From Vibrio tubiashii (GTDB lineage Bacteria; Pseudomonadota; Gammaproteobacteria; Enterobacterales; Vibrionaceae): a stretch of DNA of 64,000 nucleotides. Of this stretch, positions 1 through 15,209 are shown piece by piece (within the stretch, counting starts at the first letter, position 1; each line of letters opens with the position of its first letter). The notes beneath the pieces are model-generated. The model did no database searches and had not been told where the DNA came from. It saw nothing but the letters and a program-made list of their open reading frames with translations. Position numbers and translations under genes: made by a program. The stretch covers positions 310,001-374,000 of the forward strand of contig NZ_CP117029.1 in assembly GCF_028551255.1 (NCBI RefSeq), read 5' to 3'.

Positions 1-1324
<1,324 letters not shown>

Positions 1325-1413
1325 ACAACACCCAAAGGGTTTTGATGGACTCAAAGCAAGAACAGAATTGAATGTGTAGAGAACACAATAACAGCTTTCC
1401 GAATTAAAGAATT

Positions 1414-1533
1414 TGCTTGGCGACCATAGCGATTTGGACCCACCTGATTCCATGCCGAACTCAGAAGTGAAACGAATTAGCGCCGATGGTAGTGTGGGGC
1501 TTCCCCATGTGAGAGTAGGACATCGCCAGGCTT
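1414..1533 (+). rRNA. rrf: 5S rRNA (operon 1)
   Basis: A typical 120-nt 5S rRNA. The TGCTTGGCGACC 5' end pairs with CGCCAGGCTT at the 3' end, and the loop B/C sequence CCGAACTCAGAAGTGAAACG is present. It is identical to the second 5S copy. No tRNA gene follows it, unlike the next operon. Confidence 0.97.
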
Positions 1534-1568
1534 TAATTTCGACTTTGTCTACTTTGTAGACAAGTCAC

Positions 1569-1600
1569 CATAAGATTCTAAAAAAGTTTAGAGTCTTATG
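1569..1600 (+). terminator. Inverted repeat after 5S, abutting the next rrn promoter
   Basis: A 14-bp stem with one G-T position and an AAAG loop (arms 1569-1582 and 1587-1600). It follows the 5S of operon 1 and ends directly at the -35 hexamer of the next operon. There is no U-run, so it is either an atypical terminator or an insulating/processing hairpin. Confidence 0.55.
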
Positions 1601-1628
1601 TTGACTTACCGAGTCAATAGCGTATTAT
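1601..1628 (+). promoter_or_regulatory. rRNA operon 2 promoter
   Basis: TTGACT at 1601-1606 and TATTAT at 1623-1628 are separated by 16 bp and followed by a GC-rich discriminator (ACGCGTCCTG). This layout is typical of stringently controlled rrn promoters. It lies about 220 bp before the mature 16S 5' end. Confidence 0.8.
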
Positions 1629-1642
1629 ACGCGTCCTGCTTA

Positions 1643-1676
1643 AGTGCTAAGGCACTGAAAGCAAAGCTCTTTAACA
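1643..1676 (+). promoter_or_regulatory. boxB-boxA antitermination site, 16S leader
   Basis: A boxB-like hairpin (AGTGC-TAAG-GCACT, 1643-1656) is followed by a boxA sequence, GCTCTTTAACA, at 1666-1676. This arrangement recruits the Nus/SuhB antitermination complex in gamma-proteobacterial rrn leaders. Confidence 0.8.
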
Positions 1677-1689
1677 ATATAAACCTATC

Positions 1690-1710
1690 AATCTGTGTGG
1701 GCACTCGTTG
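1690..1710 (+). other. 16S RNase III processing stem, 5' arm
   Basis: The sequence ATCTGTGTGGGCACTCGTTG in the leader is largely complementary to the segment just after 16S at about 3413-3437 (CGATGAGTGTTCACACAGAT). Together they would form the long stem that brackets pre-16S and is cut by RNase III. Confidence 0.65.
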
Positions 1711-1847
1711 ATGATAATCCAAATAGTTTCTTCGGAAACAATTTAGGTTTCAATGAAACGAAGTGACCATTGAATCTTCGGATTCAGCACAGTCAATTCA
1801 AACATTACTTATGTAATGTTCAGTATTCATTGAGCCGACAAAATCTT

Positions 1848-3400
<1,553 letters not shown>

Positions 3401-3466
3401 TACGATGATTATTGCGATGAGTGTTCACACAGATTGATATGTTTATACACGTTAAGAGACGATACT

Positions 3467-3543
3467 GGGTCTGTAGCTCAGGTGGTTAGAGCGTTCGCCT
3501 GATAAGCGAGAGGTCGGTGGTTCAAGTCCACTCAGACCCACCA
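3467..3543 (+). tRNA. ileT: tRNA-Ile (GAT)
   Basis: A 77-nt tRNA in the 16S-23S spacer. The acceptor GGGTCTG pairs with CAGACCC, the anticodon loop is CTGATAA (anticodon GAT), the T-loop is TTCAAGT and CCA is encoded. It is co-transcribed with the rRNAs. Confidence 0.96.
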
Positions 3544-3586
3544 ATCTTCCTCCCAGAAGAATTGGCACACAGTATCAACACCTGAT

Positions 3587-3662
3587 GGGGCTATAGCTCA
3601 GCTGGGAGAGCGCCTGCCTTGCACGCAGGAGGTCAGCAGTTCGATCCTGCTTAGCTCCACCA
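3587..3662 (+). tRNA. alaT: tRNA-Ala (TGC)
   Basis: A 76-nt tRNA with acceptor GGGGCTA, anticodon loop CTTGCAC (anticodon TGC) and encoded CCA. It is the second spacer tRNA, 43 nt after tRNA-Ile. The Ile-Ala pair is a common spacer type in gamma-proteobacteria. Confidence 0.96.
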
Positions 3663-3971
3663 TCTTTAAGTGTTTTCTCGATAGAGAATATTTAAAAATG
3701 GTTCTTAAATGAATCTAGCTCTTTAACAATTTGGAAAGCTGACGAATAACAACAATCCCCATCTCTTTGAGATGCGTTGTTATTCAATTAAAAGTTCTCA
3801 AATCCTAATTCTATGAATTAGGTACCAACACACATTCAAGTGTTCTTGGAAATTTGAGTCCGGCAAAATCGTGTCTGCACTCATGATTTGTCTTCACTTT
3901 TTAAAAGTGAAAATAAATAGAAAAATGCAGACAACTTTGGTTGTTTAAACAGAGACCCTTTGGGGTTGTAT
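3663..3971 (+). other. tRNA-Ala to 23S spacer with second boxA
   Basis: This 309-nt spacer carries a second boxA (GCTCTTTAACA, 3718-3728). Just before 23S, ACCCTTTGGGGTTGTATGG is complementary to the sequence straddling the 23S 3' end (CCATACAACACCCAAAGGGT, 6865-6884), the 23S RNase III processing stem. No open reading frame or tRNA was seen in it. Confidence 0.7.
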
Positions 3972-6868
<2,897 letters not shown>

Positions 6869-6957
6869 ACAACACCCAAAGGGTTTTGATGGACTCAAAG
6901 CAAGAACAGAATTGAATGTGTAGAGAACACAATAACAGCTTTCCGAATTAAAGAATT

Positions 6958-7077
6958 TGCTTGGCGACCATAGCGATTTGGACCCACCTGATTCCATGCC
7001 GAACTCAGAAGTGAAACGAATTAGCGCCGATGGTAGTGTGGGGCTTCCCCATGTGAGAGTAGGACATCGCCAGGCTT
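6958..7077 (+). rRNA. rrf: 5S rRNA (operon 2)
   Basis: A 120-nt 5S rRNA identical to the copy in operon 1. The 89-nt 23S-5S spacer is also the same. Similarity between the two operons stops right after the CAGGCTT 3' end. Confidence 0.97.
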
Positions 7078-7144
7078 ACATTTAGTTTTTAGATTTTAGA
7101 AAAATCTAAAGGCAAAAACTTAGACTTTAGAGTCTAACCAGTGC

Positions 7145-7221
7145 GGAGCGGTAGTTCAGTTGGTTAGAATACCGGCCTGTCACGCCGGGGGTCGCGGGTT
7201 CGAGTCCCGTCCGCTCCGCCA
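7145..7221 (+). tRNA. aspT: tRNA-Asp (GTC)
   Basis: A 77-nt tRNA with acceptor GGAGCGG, anticodon loop CTGTCAC (anticodon GTC), T-loop TTCGAGT and encoded CCA. It is the distal gene of operon 2, 67 nt after the 5S, with short AT-rich inverted repeats in between. Confidence 0.96.
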
Positions 7222-7231
7222 CTTATTTAAA

Positions 7232-7292
7232 AACCCAGTCGCTTGACTGGGTTTTGTCGTTTTAGAAGCCCGTTGCTGACGCAACGGGCTTC
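7232..7292 (+). terminator. Tandem terminators of rRNA operon 2
   Basis: Two hairpins follow tRNA-Asp: AACCCAGTC-GCTT-GACTGGGTT (7232-7253, then TTTG), and a perfect 12-bp stem GAAGCCCGTTGC-TGAC-GCAACGGGCTTC (7265-7292). Tandem terminators are usual at the end of strong rrn transcripts. Confidence 0.8.
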
Positions 7293-7455
7293 TTGCGTTT
7301 ATGGGAGAGATGGAACGGACTGCGTCCTCGGGAACGCTTCGCTATAGATGCGAGAACAGGCTTCGCCCTACGAGAGGTAACTGTTGATATTAAGTTGGTA
7401 GAGCCGATGATTTTGTAGGTGTTGACAGGGCTTGTCTCCTAGAAGACACAATCAA
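7293..7455. repeat. Left flank of the octamer repeat element
   Basis: Intergenic sequence with several very small hairpins: GGAC-TGC-GTCC near 7318, a CGCTTCGCT motif and GGCTTCGCCCT near 7352. The same motifs occur around the second octamer repeat near 38040-38235. No gene is supported here. Confidence 0.55.
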
Positions 7456-7668
7456 CCAGTTTTCCAGTTTTCCAGTTTTCCAGTTTTCCAGTTTTCCAGT
7501 TTTCCAGTTTTCCAGTTTTCCAGTTTTCCAGTTTTCCCAGTTTTCCAGTTTTCCAGTTTTCCAGTTTTCCAGTTTTCCAGTTTTCCAGTTTTCCAGTTTT
7601 CCAGTTTTCCAGTTTTCCAGTTTTCCAGTTTTCCAGTTTTCCAGTTTTCCAGTTTTCCAGTTTTCCAG
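7456..7668. repeat. Tandem octamer repeat (CCAGTTTT)26
   Basis: Twenty-seven CCAG cores occur at 8-bp spacing (26 full units plus CCAG), interrupted once by one extra C near 7537. Because 24 nt is a multiple of three, it stays open in several frames on both strands and yields repetitive reading frames, which are not genes. It is related to the TTTTCTAG repeat at 38117-38208. Confidence 0.95.
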
Positions 7669-7760
7669 CTCTCTAATCTTGACGATTAAACATCGCATTT
7701 GCAGTCAATGTCTATGAGAGATACAAAAAGAAGTTACTTATATCTAACTGAGGAAACGGT

Positions 7761-8438
7761 ATGTTAGATGCGATTCTTTCGGTCTTGATTGCCTTGTGGA
7801 ATCAGGATTTTTCAATCCTGCAGAATTCTGAAAGTGCACTGATGATTTATTGCGTTGTCGGAGCCTTGATCTTCCTTGAAAGTGGCTTTATTCCTGCCGC
7901 TCCTTTTCCATGTGATAGTGTAGTGGTTCTTTCAGGGACACTTGCTGCAGTTGGAGTTTTGAATCCGATAGCGATATTGCTGTTGATTTGTATTTGTGCT
8001 GCTCTTGGTAGTTGGACTGCTTATTTACAAGGGGCTTGGCTAAATCGACTACCTAAAGTTCAAGGGTGGGTAAAAGCAGTACCACAGAATCGCTTAGATC
8101 AGGTTGATACGCTTTTAGGTAAACATGGTTTAGTGGCTCTGTTTAGTGCTCGATTTATCCCAGTTGTACGCTCTTTACTGCCATTAATGATGGGGATGAG
8201 GGCCAGAACTGTGGTGAAGTTTCATTATTTCTCTTGGCTTAGTGCGATCTTATGGACGCTACTTCTCTGTTCTTTCGGTATGTTGCTACCATCGCTTCCT
8301 GAATCTATAAGTAAATACATCACAGCGGGGCTTATGGCAGCGCCAGTCATTACTTTATGCGCTGCACTTTCAAGCATTATTGTCATCAAGCTGCGTAAAT
8401 CGATGATGAAACCTGTCACGGAAAATGCTCAAAAATAG
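7761..8438 (+). CDS. DedA family membrane protein
   Basis: A 225-residue integral membrane protein of the DedA/SNARE-associated (VTT) family. Family members are linked to proton-dependent envelope homeostasis and, in some cases, to undecaprenyl-phosphate or phospholipid flipping. Visible features are the re-entrant region (FLESGFIPAAPFPCDSVVVL, about residues 38-57) and the conserved motif GLVALFSARFIPVVRSLLPL (about 123-142). Hydrophobic helices continue to near residue 210, and the tail is basic (KLRKSMMKP). A GAGGAAA Shine-Dalgarno precedes the ATG. It has no operon partner on its strand. The family call is firm; the exact substrate is unknown. Confidence 0.85.
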   Translation: MLDAILSVLIALWNQDFSILQNSESALMIYCVVGALIFLESGFIPAAPFPCDSVVVLSGTLAAVGVLNPIAILLLICICAALGSWTAYLQGAWLNRLPKVQGWVKAVPQNRLDQVDTLLGKHGLVALFSARFIPVVRSLLPLMMGMRARTVVKFHYFSWLSAILWTLLLCSFGMLLPSLPESISKYITAGLMAAPVITLCAALSSIIVIKLRKSMMKPVTENAQK

Positions 8439-8476
8439 CTTTAGGTTACCTATGATCCAAAAGCTTTAGATACTAA

Positions 8477-8501
8477 AAAGGCAGCTTAGTTAGCTGCCTT
8501 T
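8477..8501. terminator. Bidirectional terminator, dedA / antiporter
   Basis: AAAGGCAGCT-TAGTT-AGCTGCCTTT with A/T tracts on either side lies between two convergent genes. Confidence 0.8.
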
Positions 8502-8523
8502 GCGGTATAGATGTTTCCAAACC

Positions 8524-9831
8524 CTATTCTTGCTCTGCTTCTCTATTTTCAGAATCCATCTCTTTTTGGGCAAGCTTAGCCTTTTCAATCATTGGCGTAA
8601 TGGTCGAGCCTTGAATTAAGATTGAGAACACCACTACCGAGTAGGTCATGACTAGGACAATCTCTTTTACATCGATCAGTTTATCTTGAATAACCCAGAT
8701 ACCAGACGGAATTGACAGTGCCATGGCTAATGCCAATCCGCCTCTTAACCCACCCCAAGTAAGAATCTTGACCGACCAAGGGTTATATTTTCGAAAACGC
8801 TTAAAGCCAATGTATGACAAGAAAACACTTAGGTAGCGAGCTGACAAGACTAGAGGTACTGAGAAAGCCATTAGAATCCAGTCTTCTTTATGGAATTCAA
8901 ACAACAGCATCGACATACCAATCAGCAGGAATAGAACTCCATTAAGGAATTCGTCAACGAGTTCCCAGAAGTGATCGAGGTGATCTTCACTCTCTTTGGA
9001 GAAACCAATAAATCTGGTCCAGTTACCAATCATAATGCCAGATACGACCATCGCTAATGGTCCAGAAACATGCAGAACTTCGGCGAAGGCATAGCCTGCT
9101 GTCGGTATACCTATGGTCAGTAGGAGCTCCATCGAGTGATCGTCGGTAGCACTGATTAAATAGTGGAACAGTAACCCTAAAGCAAAACCATATAAGATGC
9201 CGCCCAGAGCTTCTTGGATAAACAGCATGGTAACACTGCCAACGGTAGGTGCTTCGGTGCCAAAGGCGATGGTAAAGATGGTGACAAAGATAACGAGACC
9301 AAAGCCATCGTTAAATAGAGATTCGCCTTCGATTTGAGTTGAGATTCGTTTAGGAGCGTCGAGTTTTTTAACTATGGCCAATACAGCAATTGGATCGGTT
9401 GGTGAGATAAGCGCACCAAACAGTAAGCAATAGACTAGGTCGAACTGTATGCCGATAAACTGACAGAAACCATAAAGGACAAAGCCAATAAAGAAAGTCG
9501 AGAATAGAGTCGCGCCCAGAGCTAAGGCAGTGATTTCCCATTTTTGATCTTTGAGGTTGGGTAATTTGATACCAAGGCCACCGGCAAAAAGAAGAAAACC
9601 CAATATCCCTTTTAGTAGGAAATCTTCAAAGTTAATGCTCGCCACTGTGTTTGAAGCGATTTCTGTTAAATGAAACCAATCGTTTTGACCTGCTACAAGA
9701 ATCAACAGCGACAGCATCATCGAGCCTGCAGTAATCGCGATGGTGGTTTGCATTTTACCTATCTTGCTGTTTACAAACGCAATCAACATAGCGGCAGCTG
9801 ATAGGAAACAGAGCGTGTAATAGACCGACAT
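8524..9831 (-). CDS. Cation:proton antiporter (CPA1 type)
   Basis: A sodium/proton antiporter of the CPA1 (NhaP/NHE-like) family of about 435 residues, exchanging Na+ or K+ for H+ across the inner membrane. It has about 12 hydrophobic segments and a conserved FGALISPTDPIAVLAI stretch, containing the aspartate of the family ion site. A GESLFNDGFG motif follows, also typical of the family, and there is a short acidic C-terminus. The frame opens 26 codons further upstream, but the ATG before SVYYTLCFLSAAAM starts the first membrane helix and is the likelier start. It is convergent with the dedA gene and divergent from metH. The ion specificity cannot be read from the sequence. Confidence 0.85.
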   Translation of the reverse strand: MSVYYTLCFLSAAAMLIAFVNSKIGKMQTTIAITAGSMMLSLLILVAGQNDWFHLTEIASNTVASINFEDFLLKGILGFLLFAGGLGIKLPNLKDQKWEITALALGATLFSTFFIGFVLYGFCQFIGIQFDLVYCLLFGALISPTDPIAVLAIVKKLDAPKRISTQIEGESLFNDGFGLVIFVTIFTIAFGTEAPTVGSVTMLFIQEALGGILYGFALGLLFHYLISATDDHSMELLLTIGIPTAGYAFAEVLHVSGPLAMVVSGIMIGNWTRFIGFSKESEDHLDHFWELVDEFLNGVLFLLIGMSMLLFEFHKEDWILMAFSVPLVLSARYLSVFLSYIGFKRFRKYNPWSVKILTWGGLRGGLALAMALSIPSGIWVIQDKLIDVKEIVLVMTYSVVVFSILIQGSTITPMIEKAKLAQKEMDSENREAEQE

Positions 9832-9934
9832 TATAATCTCGACATGTAACAAATTGTGAATGGGAATTTTCTGCCTACTATGTACAAATAGCAAACATTT
9901 TTTTGTCATAACTAAGTCATCAATTAACTCTTTT

Positions 9935-9950
9935 AGACGTCTAGACTCCT
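9935..9950 (+). promoter_or_regulatory. MetJ operator (two met boxes) of metH
   Basis: A perfect met box AGACGTCT (9935-9942) is directly followed by AGACTCCT (6 of 8 matches). MetJ with SAM binds arrays of at least two adjacent 8-bp boxes, so this spacing fits. The site lies about 50 bp before the metH start, where it would repress metH when SAM is plentiful. Confidence 0.8.
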
Positions 9951-10000
9951 TTTTAATGTGTGATAGGATGGAGTGATAACTAAAGGAATGAGGCTGTACC

Positions 10001-13000
10001 GTGGGAAGTAATGTAAGGCAACAGATTGAAGCTCAATTAAAACAACGTATCTTGCTGATTGATGGTGGTATGGGCACCATGATTCAAGATTACAAACTAG
10101 AAGAGCAAGACTATCGAGGTGAGCGCTTTGCTGACTGGCATTGCGATTTAAAAGGCAACAATGACTTACTTGTTCTTTCTCAGCCTCAACTTATTAAAGA
10201 TATCCATTCTGCTTATCTAGAAGCAGGTGCAGATATCCTCGAAACCAACACCTTCAACGCAACCACTATTGCAATGGCTGACTATGAAATGGAAAGCCTA
10301 AGCGAAGAGATCAACTTCGCTGCAGCCAAACTCGCACGTGAAGCGGCTGATGAGTGGACGGCAAAAACGCCACAAAAACCTCGTTACGTTGCAGGTGTAT
10401 TGGGCCCAACTAACCGCACATGTTCTATTTCACCCGATGTAAACGATCCCGGTTATCGAAACGTTAGCTTTGATGAGCTTGTCGAAGCGTATTCAGAGTC
10501 GACGCGCGCTCTGATTAAAGGTGGCTCAGATTTAATTCTGATCGAGACCATCTTCGATACCTTGAACGCTAAAGCGTGTGCCTTTGCAGTTGAAACTGTG
10601 TTTGAAGAGTTGGGGCTTAAACTGCCAGTGATGATATCGGGCACCATTACCGATGCTTCAGGTCGAACGCTTTCCGGTCAAACAACCGAAGCTTTCTACA
10701 ACTCCCTTCGTCACGTCAATCCAATCTCATTTGGTTTGAACTGTGCGCTTGGTCCTGATGAGCTACGTCCGTATGTGGAAGAGCTCTCACGTATCTCAGA
10801 GACATTTGTTTCTACTCACCCTAATGCGGGGTTACCTAACGCCTTTGGTGAGTATGATTTATCACCTGAAGATATGGCGGTGCATGTTAAAGAGTGGGCG
10901 GAAAGTGGTTTCTTAAACCTGATTGGCGGTTGTTGTGGTACGACTCCAGAGCATATCCGCCAAATGGCTATCGCGGTAGAGGGAGTAAAACCGCGCGCAT
11001 TACCAGAATTAATCACGGCTTGTCGTCTATCTGGTCTTGAGCCACTGACAATCGAAAAAGAAACCCTGTTTGTTAACGTTGGTGAACGGACTAACGTAAC
11101 CGGTTCTGCGCGCTTTAAACGTCTGATCAAAGAAGAGCTTTATGATGAGGCGTTAGAGGTTGCACGCCAGCAAGTCGAGAATGGTGCGCAAATCATCGAT
11201 ATCAACATGGATGAAGGCATGCTTGATGCAGAAGCATGTATGGTGCGTTTCCTCAACCTGTGTGCCTCTGAGCCAGAAATTTCCAAAGTGCCTATCATGG
11301 TCGACTCCTCTAAGTGGGAGGTTATCGAAGCTGGCTTGAAGTGTATTCAGGGTAAAGGCATTGTTAACTCTATCTCACTCAAGGAAGGTAAAGAGAAGTT
11401 TGTTGAGCAAGCTAAGCTGATTCGTCGCTACGGTGCGGCTGTTATCGTGATGGCGTTTGATGAAGTTGGACAGGCAGAAACGCGTGAACGCAAACTTGAA
11501 ATCTGTACTAATGCCTACAATATCTTGGTTGATGAAATTGGCTTCCCACCTGAAGATATCATCTTCGACCCGAACATATTTGCTGTTGCTACCGGTATCG
11601 AAGAACATAACAACTATGCAGTAGACTTTATTGAAGCGGTTGCGGATATCAAGCGCGACCTGCCTTACGCGATGATCTCTGGTGGCGTATCTAACGTCTC
11701 TTTCTCATTCCGCGGCAACAACTATGTACGTGAAGCGATTCACGCCGTATTCCTTTATCACTGTTTTAAAAACGGTATGGATATGGGAATCGTAAATGCT
11801 GGTCAGCTTGAGATTTACGACAACGTACCCGATAAGTTGCGTGAAGCGGTAGAAGATGTGGTTTTAAACCGACGTGATGATGGTACAGAGCGACTGCTCG
11901 ATATTGCTGCTGAATATGCAGGTAAAGGCGTCGGAAAAGAAGAAGATGCCTCGGCGCTTGAATGGCGTACTTGGTCAGTTGAGAAGCGTTTAGAGCATGC
12001 GCTAGTTAAAGGTATCACCGAGTTTATTGTCGAGGATACCGAAGAGGCGCGAGTTAATGCTAGCAAGCCGTTAGAAGTGATTGAAGGTCCACTTATGGAC
12101 GGCATGAACGTGGTTGGTGACCTATTTGGCGAAGGTAAGATGTTCTTACCTCAGGTGGTTAAGTCAGCTCGCGTGATGAAGCAGGCGGTTGCTCATTTAG
12201 AACCTTTTATTAATGCCTCTAAGCAAGCGGGTTCGTCGAACGGTAAGATTCTGCTAGCGACAGTAAAAGGTGATGTTCATGATATTGGTAAGAACATTGT
12301 TGGCGTTGTTCTACAGTGTAATAACTACGAGATCATCGATCTTGGTGTAATGGTGCCGTGTGAGCAGATCCTCAAAGTCGCCAAAGAAGAGAATGTCGAT
12401 ATTATTGGTCTGTCCGGCCTGATTACTCCTTCATTGGATGAAATGGTTCATGTGGCAAAAGAGATGGAGCGTCTCGACTTTGACTTGCCACTGCTTATTG
12501 GTGGCGCGACGACATCGAAAGCCCACACTGCGGTTAAGATTGAGCAAAACTACAAACATCCCGTGGTGTATGTAAACAATGCTTCGAGAGCAGTAGGTGT
12601 GTGTACTTCACTACTGTCAGATGAGCTGCGTCCTGCTTTCGTCGAGAAGTTAGATGCTGACTACGTCCGTGTTCGTGACCAACACAATCGTAAGAAGCCA
12701 AGAACTAAGCCTGTGACTCTTGAACAAGCGCGTGCTAACAAAGTGGCGATTGATTGGGAGAGCTATACACCTCCAGAGCCTGCTAAGCCGGGTGTTCATG
12801 TGTTCGATGATTTTGATGTTGCCACACTGCGCAACTACATTGACTGGACGCCTTTCTTTATGACTTGGTCGCTTGTCGGTAAGTACCCAGCGATCTTAGA
12901 CCATGAAGAAGTCGGCGAAGAGGCGAAGCGCCTGTTTAAAGATGCCAATGATCTGCTAGACCGAGTAGAGAAAGAAGGGCTACTTAAAGCTCGCGGTATG

Positions 13001-13678
13001 TGTGCGCTGTTCCCTGCTGCAAGTGTTGGTGATGATATTGAAGTGTACACCGATGAGTCACGCACTGAAGTGGCCAAAGTGTTGTATAACCTGCGTCAGC
13101 AAACAGAGAAGCCAAAAGGCTTTAACTACTGTTTATCAGATTATATTGCTCCTAAAGAGTCAGGTAAGAAGGACTGGATTGGTGCGTTTGCGGTGACTGG
13201 CGGTATTGGTGAGCGCGAACTTGCTGACCAATATAAAGCGGCTGGTGACGACTATAACGCTATTATGATTCAGGCGGTGGCCGATCGCTTAGCTGAAGCG
13301 TTTGCCGAGTACTTACATGAACAGGTACGTAAAGACATCTGGGGCTATTCTGCCGATGAGAACTTATCGAATGATGAGTTGATCCGTGAGAAATATCAGG
13401 GGATTCGTCCTGCTCCGGGTTACCCAGCTTGTCCGGAACATACTGAGAAAGGCTCTCTATGGGAGTTGCTTAAAGTTGAAGAGACCATCGATATGTCACT
13501 GACGACAAGTTATGCGATGTGGCCAGGCGCGTCTGTTTCTGGTTGGTATTTCTCTCACCCAGACTCCCGCTATTTCGCGATCGCTCAGATCCAACAGGAT
13601 CAAGCGCAAAGCTACGCGGATCGCAAAGGTTGGGATATGCTTGAAGCAGAGAAATGGTTAGGGCCAAACCTTAACTAG
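10001..13678 (+). CDS. metH: Cobalamin-dependent methionine synthase
   Basis: Transfers a methyl group from 5-methyltetrahydrofolate to homocysteine through methylcobalamin, regenerating methionine in the cytoplasm. It has 1225 residues, the normal length. In order: homocysteine domain with zinc cysteines (GLNCALG, and [10 protein letters not shown] near residue 309), pterin domain (from [16 protein letters not shown]), the cobalamin cap, and the B12-binding domain with [12 protein letters not shown] near residue 757 whose His ligates cobalt. The C-terminal SAM-binding reactivation domain contains [12 protein letters not shown]. The start is GTG, preceded by AAGGAATGAGG. Upstream met boxes imply MetJ control, shared with metK. 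A hairpin terminator follows. Confidence 0.98.
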   Translation: MGSNVRQQIEAQLKQRILLIDGGMGTMIQDYKLEEQDYRGERFADWHCDLKGNNDLLVLSQPQLIKDIHSAYLEAGADILETNTFNATTIAMADYEMESLSEEINFAAAKLAREAADEWTAKTPQKPRYVAGVLGPTNRTCSISPDVNDPGYRNVSFDELVEAYSESTRALIKGGSDLILIETIFDTLNAKACAFAVETVFEELGLKLPVMISGTITDASGRTLSGQTTEAFYNSLRHVNPISFGLNCALGPDELRPYVEELSRISETFVSTHPNAGLPNAFGEYDLSPEDMAVHVKEWAESGFLNLIGGCCGTTPEHIRQMAIAVEGVKPRALPELITACRLSGLEPLTIEKETLFVNVGERTNVTGSARFKRLIKEELYDEALEVARQQVENGAQIIDINMDEGMLDAEACMVRFLNLCASEPEISKVPIMVDSSKWEVIEAGLKCIQGKGIVNSISLKEGKEKFVEQAKLIRRYGAAVIVMAFDEVGQAETRERKLEICTNAYNILVDEIGFPPEDIIFDPNIFAVATGIEEHNNYAVDFIEAVADIKRDLPYAMISGGVSNVSFSFRGNNYVREAIHAVFLYHCFKNGMDMGIVNAGQLEIYDNVPDKLREAVEDVVLNRRDDGTERLLDIAAEYAGKGVGKEEDASALEWRTWSVEKRLEHALVKGITEFIVEDTEEARVNASKPLEVIEGPLMDGMNVVGDLFGEGKMFLPQVVKSARVMKQAVAHLEPFINASKQAGSSNGKILLATVKGDVHDIGKNIVGVVLQCNNYEIIDLGVMVPCEQILKVAKEENVDIIGLSGLITPSLDEMVHVAKEMERLDFDLPLLIGGATTSKAHTAVKIEQNYKHPVVYVNNASRAVGVCTSLLSDELRPAFVEKLDADYVRVRDQHNRKKPRTKPVTLEQARANKVAIDWESYTPPEPAKPGVHVFDDFDVATLRNYIDWTPFFMTWSLVGKYPAILDHEEVGEEAKRLFKDANDLLDRVEKEGLLKARGMCALFPAASVGDDIEVYTDESRTEVAKVLYNLRQQTEKPKGFNYCLSDYIAPKESGKKDWIGAFAVTGGIGERELADQYKAAGDDYNAIMIQAVADRLAEAFAEYLHEQVRKDIWGYSADENLSNDELIREKYQGIRPAPGYPACPEHTEKGSLWELLKVEETIDMSLTTSYAMWPGASVSGWYFSHPDSRYFAIAQIQQDQAQSYADRKGWDMLEAEKWLGPNLN

Positions 13679-13693
13679 TTCTAGATTAGCAAC

Positions 13694-13723
13694 AAAAAGC
13701 GCAGCTTATAAGCTGCGCTTTTT
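13694..13723. terminator. Bidirectional terminator, metH / mgtE
   Basis: AAAAAGCGCAGCTT-AT-AAGCTGCGCTTTTT is a strong hairpin with A/T tails on both sides, between the convergent metH and mgtE genes. Confidence 0.9.
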
Positions 13724-13741
13724 AGTCTCTGAGAGTTATGA

Positions 13742-15097
13742 TTAAATCATGATGGTTGCTAAGCCAAGGAAGACTGAAAGGCCGATAACATCGGTCACAG
13801 TTGTGAGCGCCATGCCTCCTGCCAGTGCAGGGTCGATGTTCATCTTCTTGAGCAGAATAGGGATGGTTACCCCAGCCACACCAGCGACCAGTAAATTGGT
13901 CAGCATTGCGGCGGAAATAATGCCACCTAACATCCAATTTCCTTTCCAAGCGACAACGATACCGCCAATAATCAATGCCCACATGATGCCATTGAGCAGG
14001 CCGATTGCAGCCTCTTTCATCAGCAGTTCACGTTTGTTGGCATCACCGATATGACCAAGAGCTAAACCACGGATTACAAGAGCAACAGTTTGGTTACCCG
14101 CCACACCGCCCATAGAAGGGACTATGGTCATCAAGACAGCAATTGCCGCCATTTGGTCAAGCGTTGCTTCAAACATGTTTGAGACGGATGCGGCAGCAAG
14201 GGCGGCGAGAACGTTAGCACCTAGCCATATACTGCGTTTACGCGCTGATTTTACTACAGGGGCGAAAGTATCTTCGTCATCATCCATACCCGCCATACTC
14301 ATCATGGAGTGCTCAGCGTCTTCACGGATAACATCGACCACGTCATCGATAGTGATACGACCGACCAAGTGTTGGTTCTCATCGATAACAGGCGCCGAGA
14401 CCCAGTTACGACGTTCGAATAGGCTAGCAATGTCAGAGTCGCTCATGGTGACATCGATAGCTTCATCGGCATCCTCCATGACATCGCTGATCTTAACGTC
14501 AGGCTGAGTGGTTAGAAGGGTTGTGATCGGAAGTTCACCAATCAAACGGCTCTCTTCGTCAATCACGTATAAAGCATCGGTGGCTTCTGGAAGCTCTCCT
14601 TTCATACGCAAATAACGAAGCACAACATCGACATCGACATCACCACGAATAGTGATAACGTCGGTGTTCATCAAACTACCAGCAGTGTCTTCCGGATATG
14701 AAAGGGCCGTTTCAACCAATAGACGCTCAGCAGCATCCATTTGGGACAAGACTTCGCGAGATACGTCATCAGGAAGGCTTCGGAGTACGTAAGCAACGTC
14801 ATCCGTTTCCATACCTTCAGTGGCTTCAGCAAGCATCTCCGGCGCCATCTTAGACACCAGATCATCTTTAACGTCTTCGTTTAATTCATCAAGAATTTCA
14901 CCGTAATCTTCCGGATCGGTGAGTTGCCAAAGGACTTCACGACTTTTACGTGGAGAGGCTTCTAAGAGATGGGCAATATCTTCTGGTTCCATGTCCTGAA
15001 GTTGGCGACGGACATGGACAAAACGACCATTTTCTAGAGCTTCGGTAACTTCTTGGAGGGCTTGGTGAGCTTGATCGAATTCTATTTGCTCTGCCAT
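13742..15097 (-). CDS. mgtE: Magnesium transporter MgtE
   Basis: A Mg2+ (and often Co2+) channel of the inner membrane, 451 residues. The N-terminal superhelical MgtE_N domain (to about residue 130) is rich in acidic residues. Two CBS domains follow (about 135-255) and gate the pore according to cytosolic Mg2+. Five membrane helices make up the C-terminus, with the family pore region GGVAGNQTVALVIRGLALG and a late GGMALTTVTDVIGLSVFLG segment. It stands alone, ahead of the rpoN operon on the same strand, separated from ptsO by about 110 bp. Confidence 0.95.
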   Translation of the reverse strand: MAEQIEFDQAHQALQEVTEALENGRFVHVRRQLQDMEPEDIAHLLEASPRKSREVLWQLTDPEDYGEILDELNEDVKDDLVSKMAPEMLAEATEGMETDDVAYVLRSLPDDVSREVLSQMDAAERLLVETALSYPEDTAGSLMNTDVITIRGDVDVDVVLRYLRMKGELPEATDALYVIDEESRLIGELPITTLLTTQPDVKISDVMEDADEAIDVTMSDSDIASLFERRNWVSAPVIDENQHLVGRITIDDVVDVIREDAEHSMMSMAGMDDDEDTFAPVVKSARKRSIWLGANVLAALAAASVSNMFEATLDQMAAIAVLMTIVPSMGGVAGNQTVALVIRGLALGHIGDANKRELLMKEAAIGLLNGIMWALIIGGIVVAWKGNWMLGGIISAAMLTNLLVAGVAGVTIPILLKKMNIDPALAGGMALTTVTDVIGLSVFLGLATIMI

Positions 15098-15209
15098 TCA
15101 TTCCCCCTGACTCTCTATGCTTACAATGCTGTGAATAGTAACTTAATTTTAGAATGTATTTAATAAGTTATTGTGAAGGAGGGTTATTTAGTGCTAATTG
15201 GTCGGCGAA

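Noticed and set aside
7456..7668. Possible CRISPR array
   Set aside because: Units are 8 bp with no spacers and no cas genes nearby; it is a simple tandem repeat.
7390..7698. Repetitive frames on both strands (KLENWKTG-like and FSSFPVFQ-like proteins)
   Set aside because: They arise because an 8-bp repeat has a 24-bp codon period. The sequence is an intergenic tandem repeat, not a gene.
8524..9909. Longer N-terminus (26 codons) for the antiporter
   Set aside because: The extra part is polar and basic, and the ATG at 9831 begins the first membrane helix; the extension also runs up to the metH control region.
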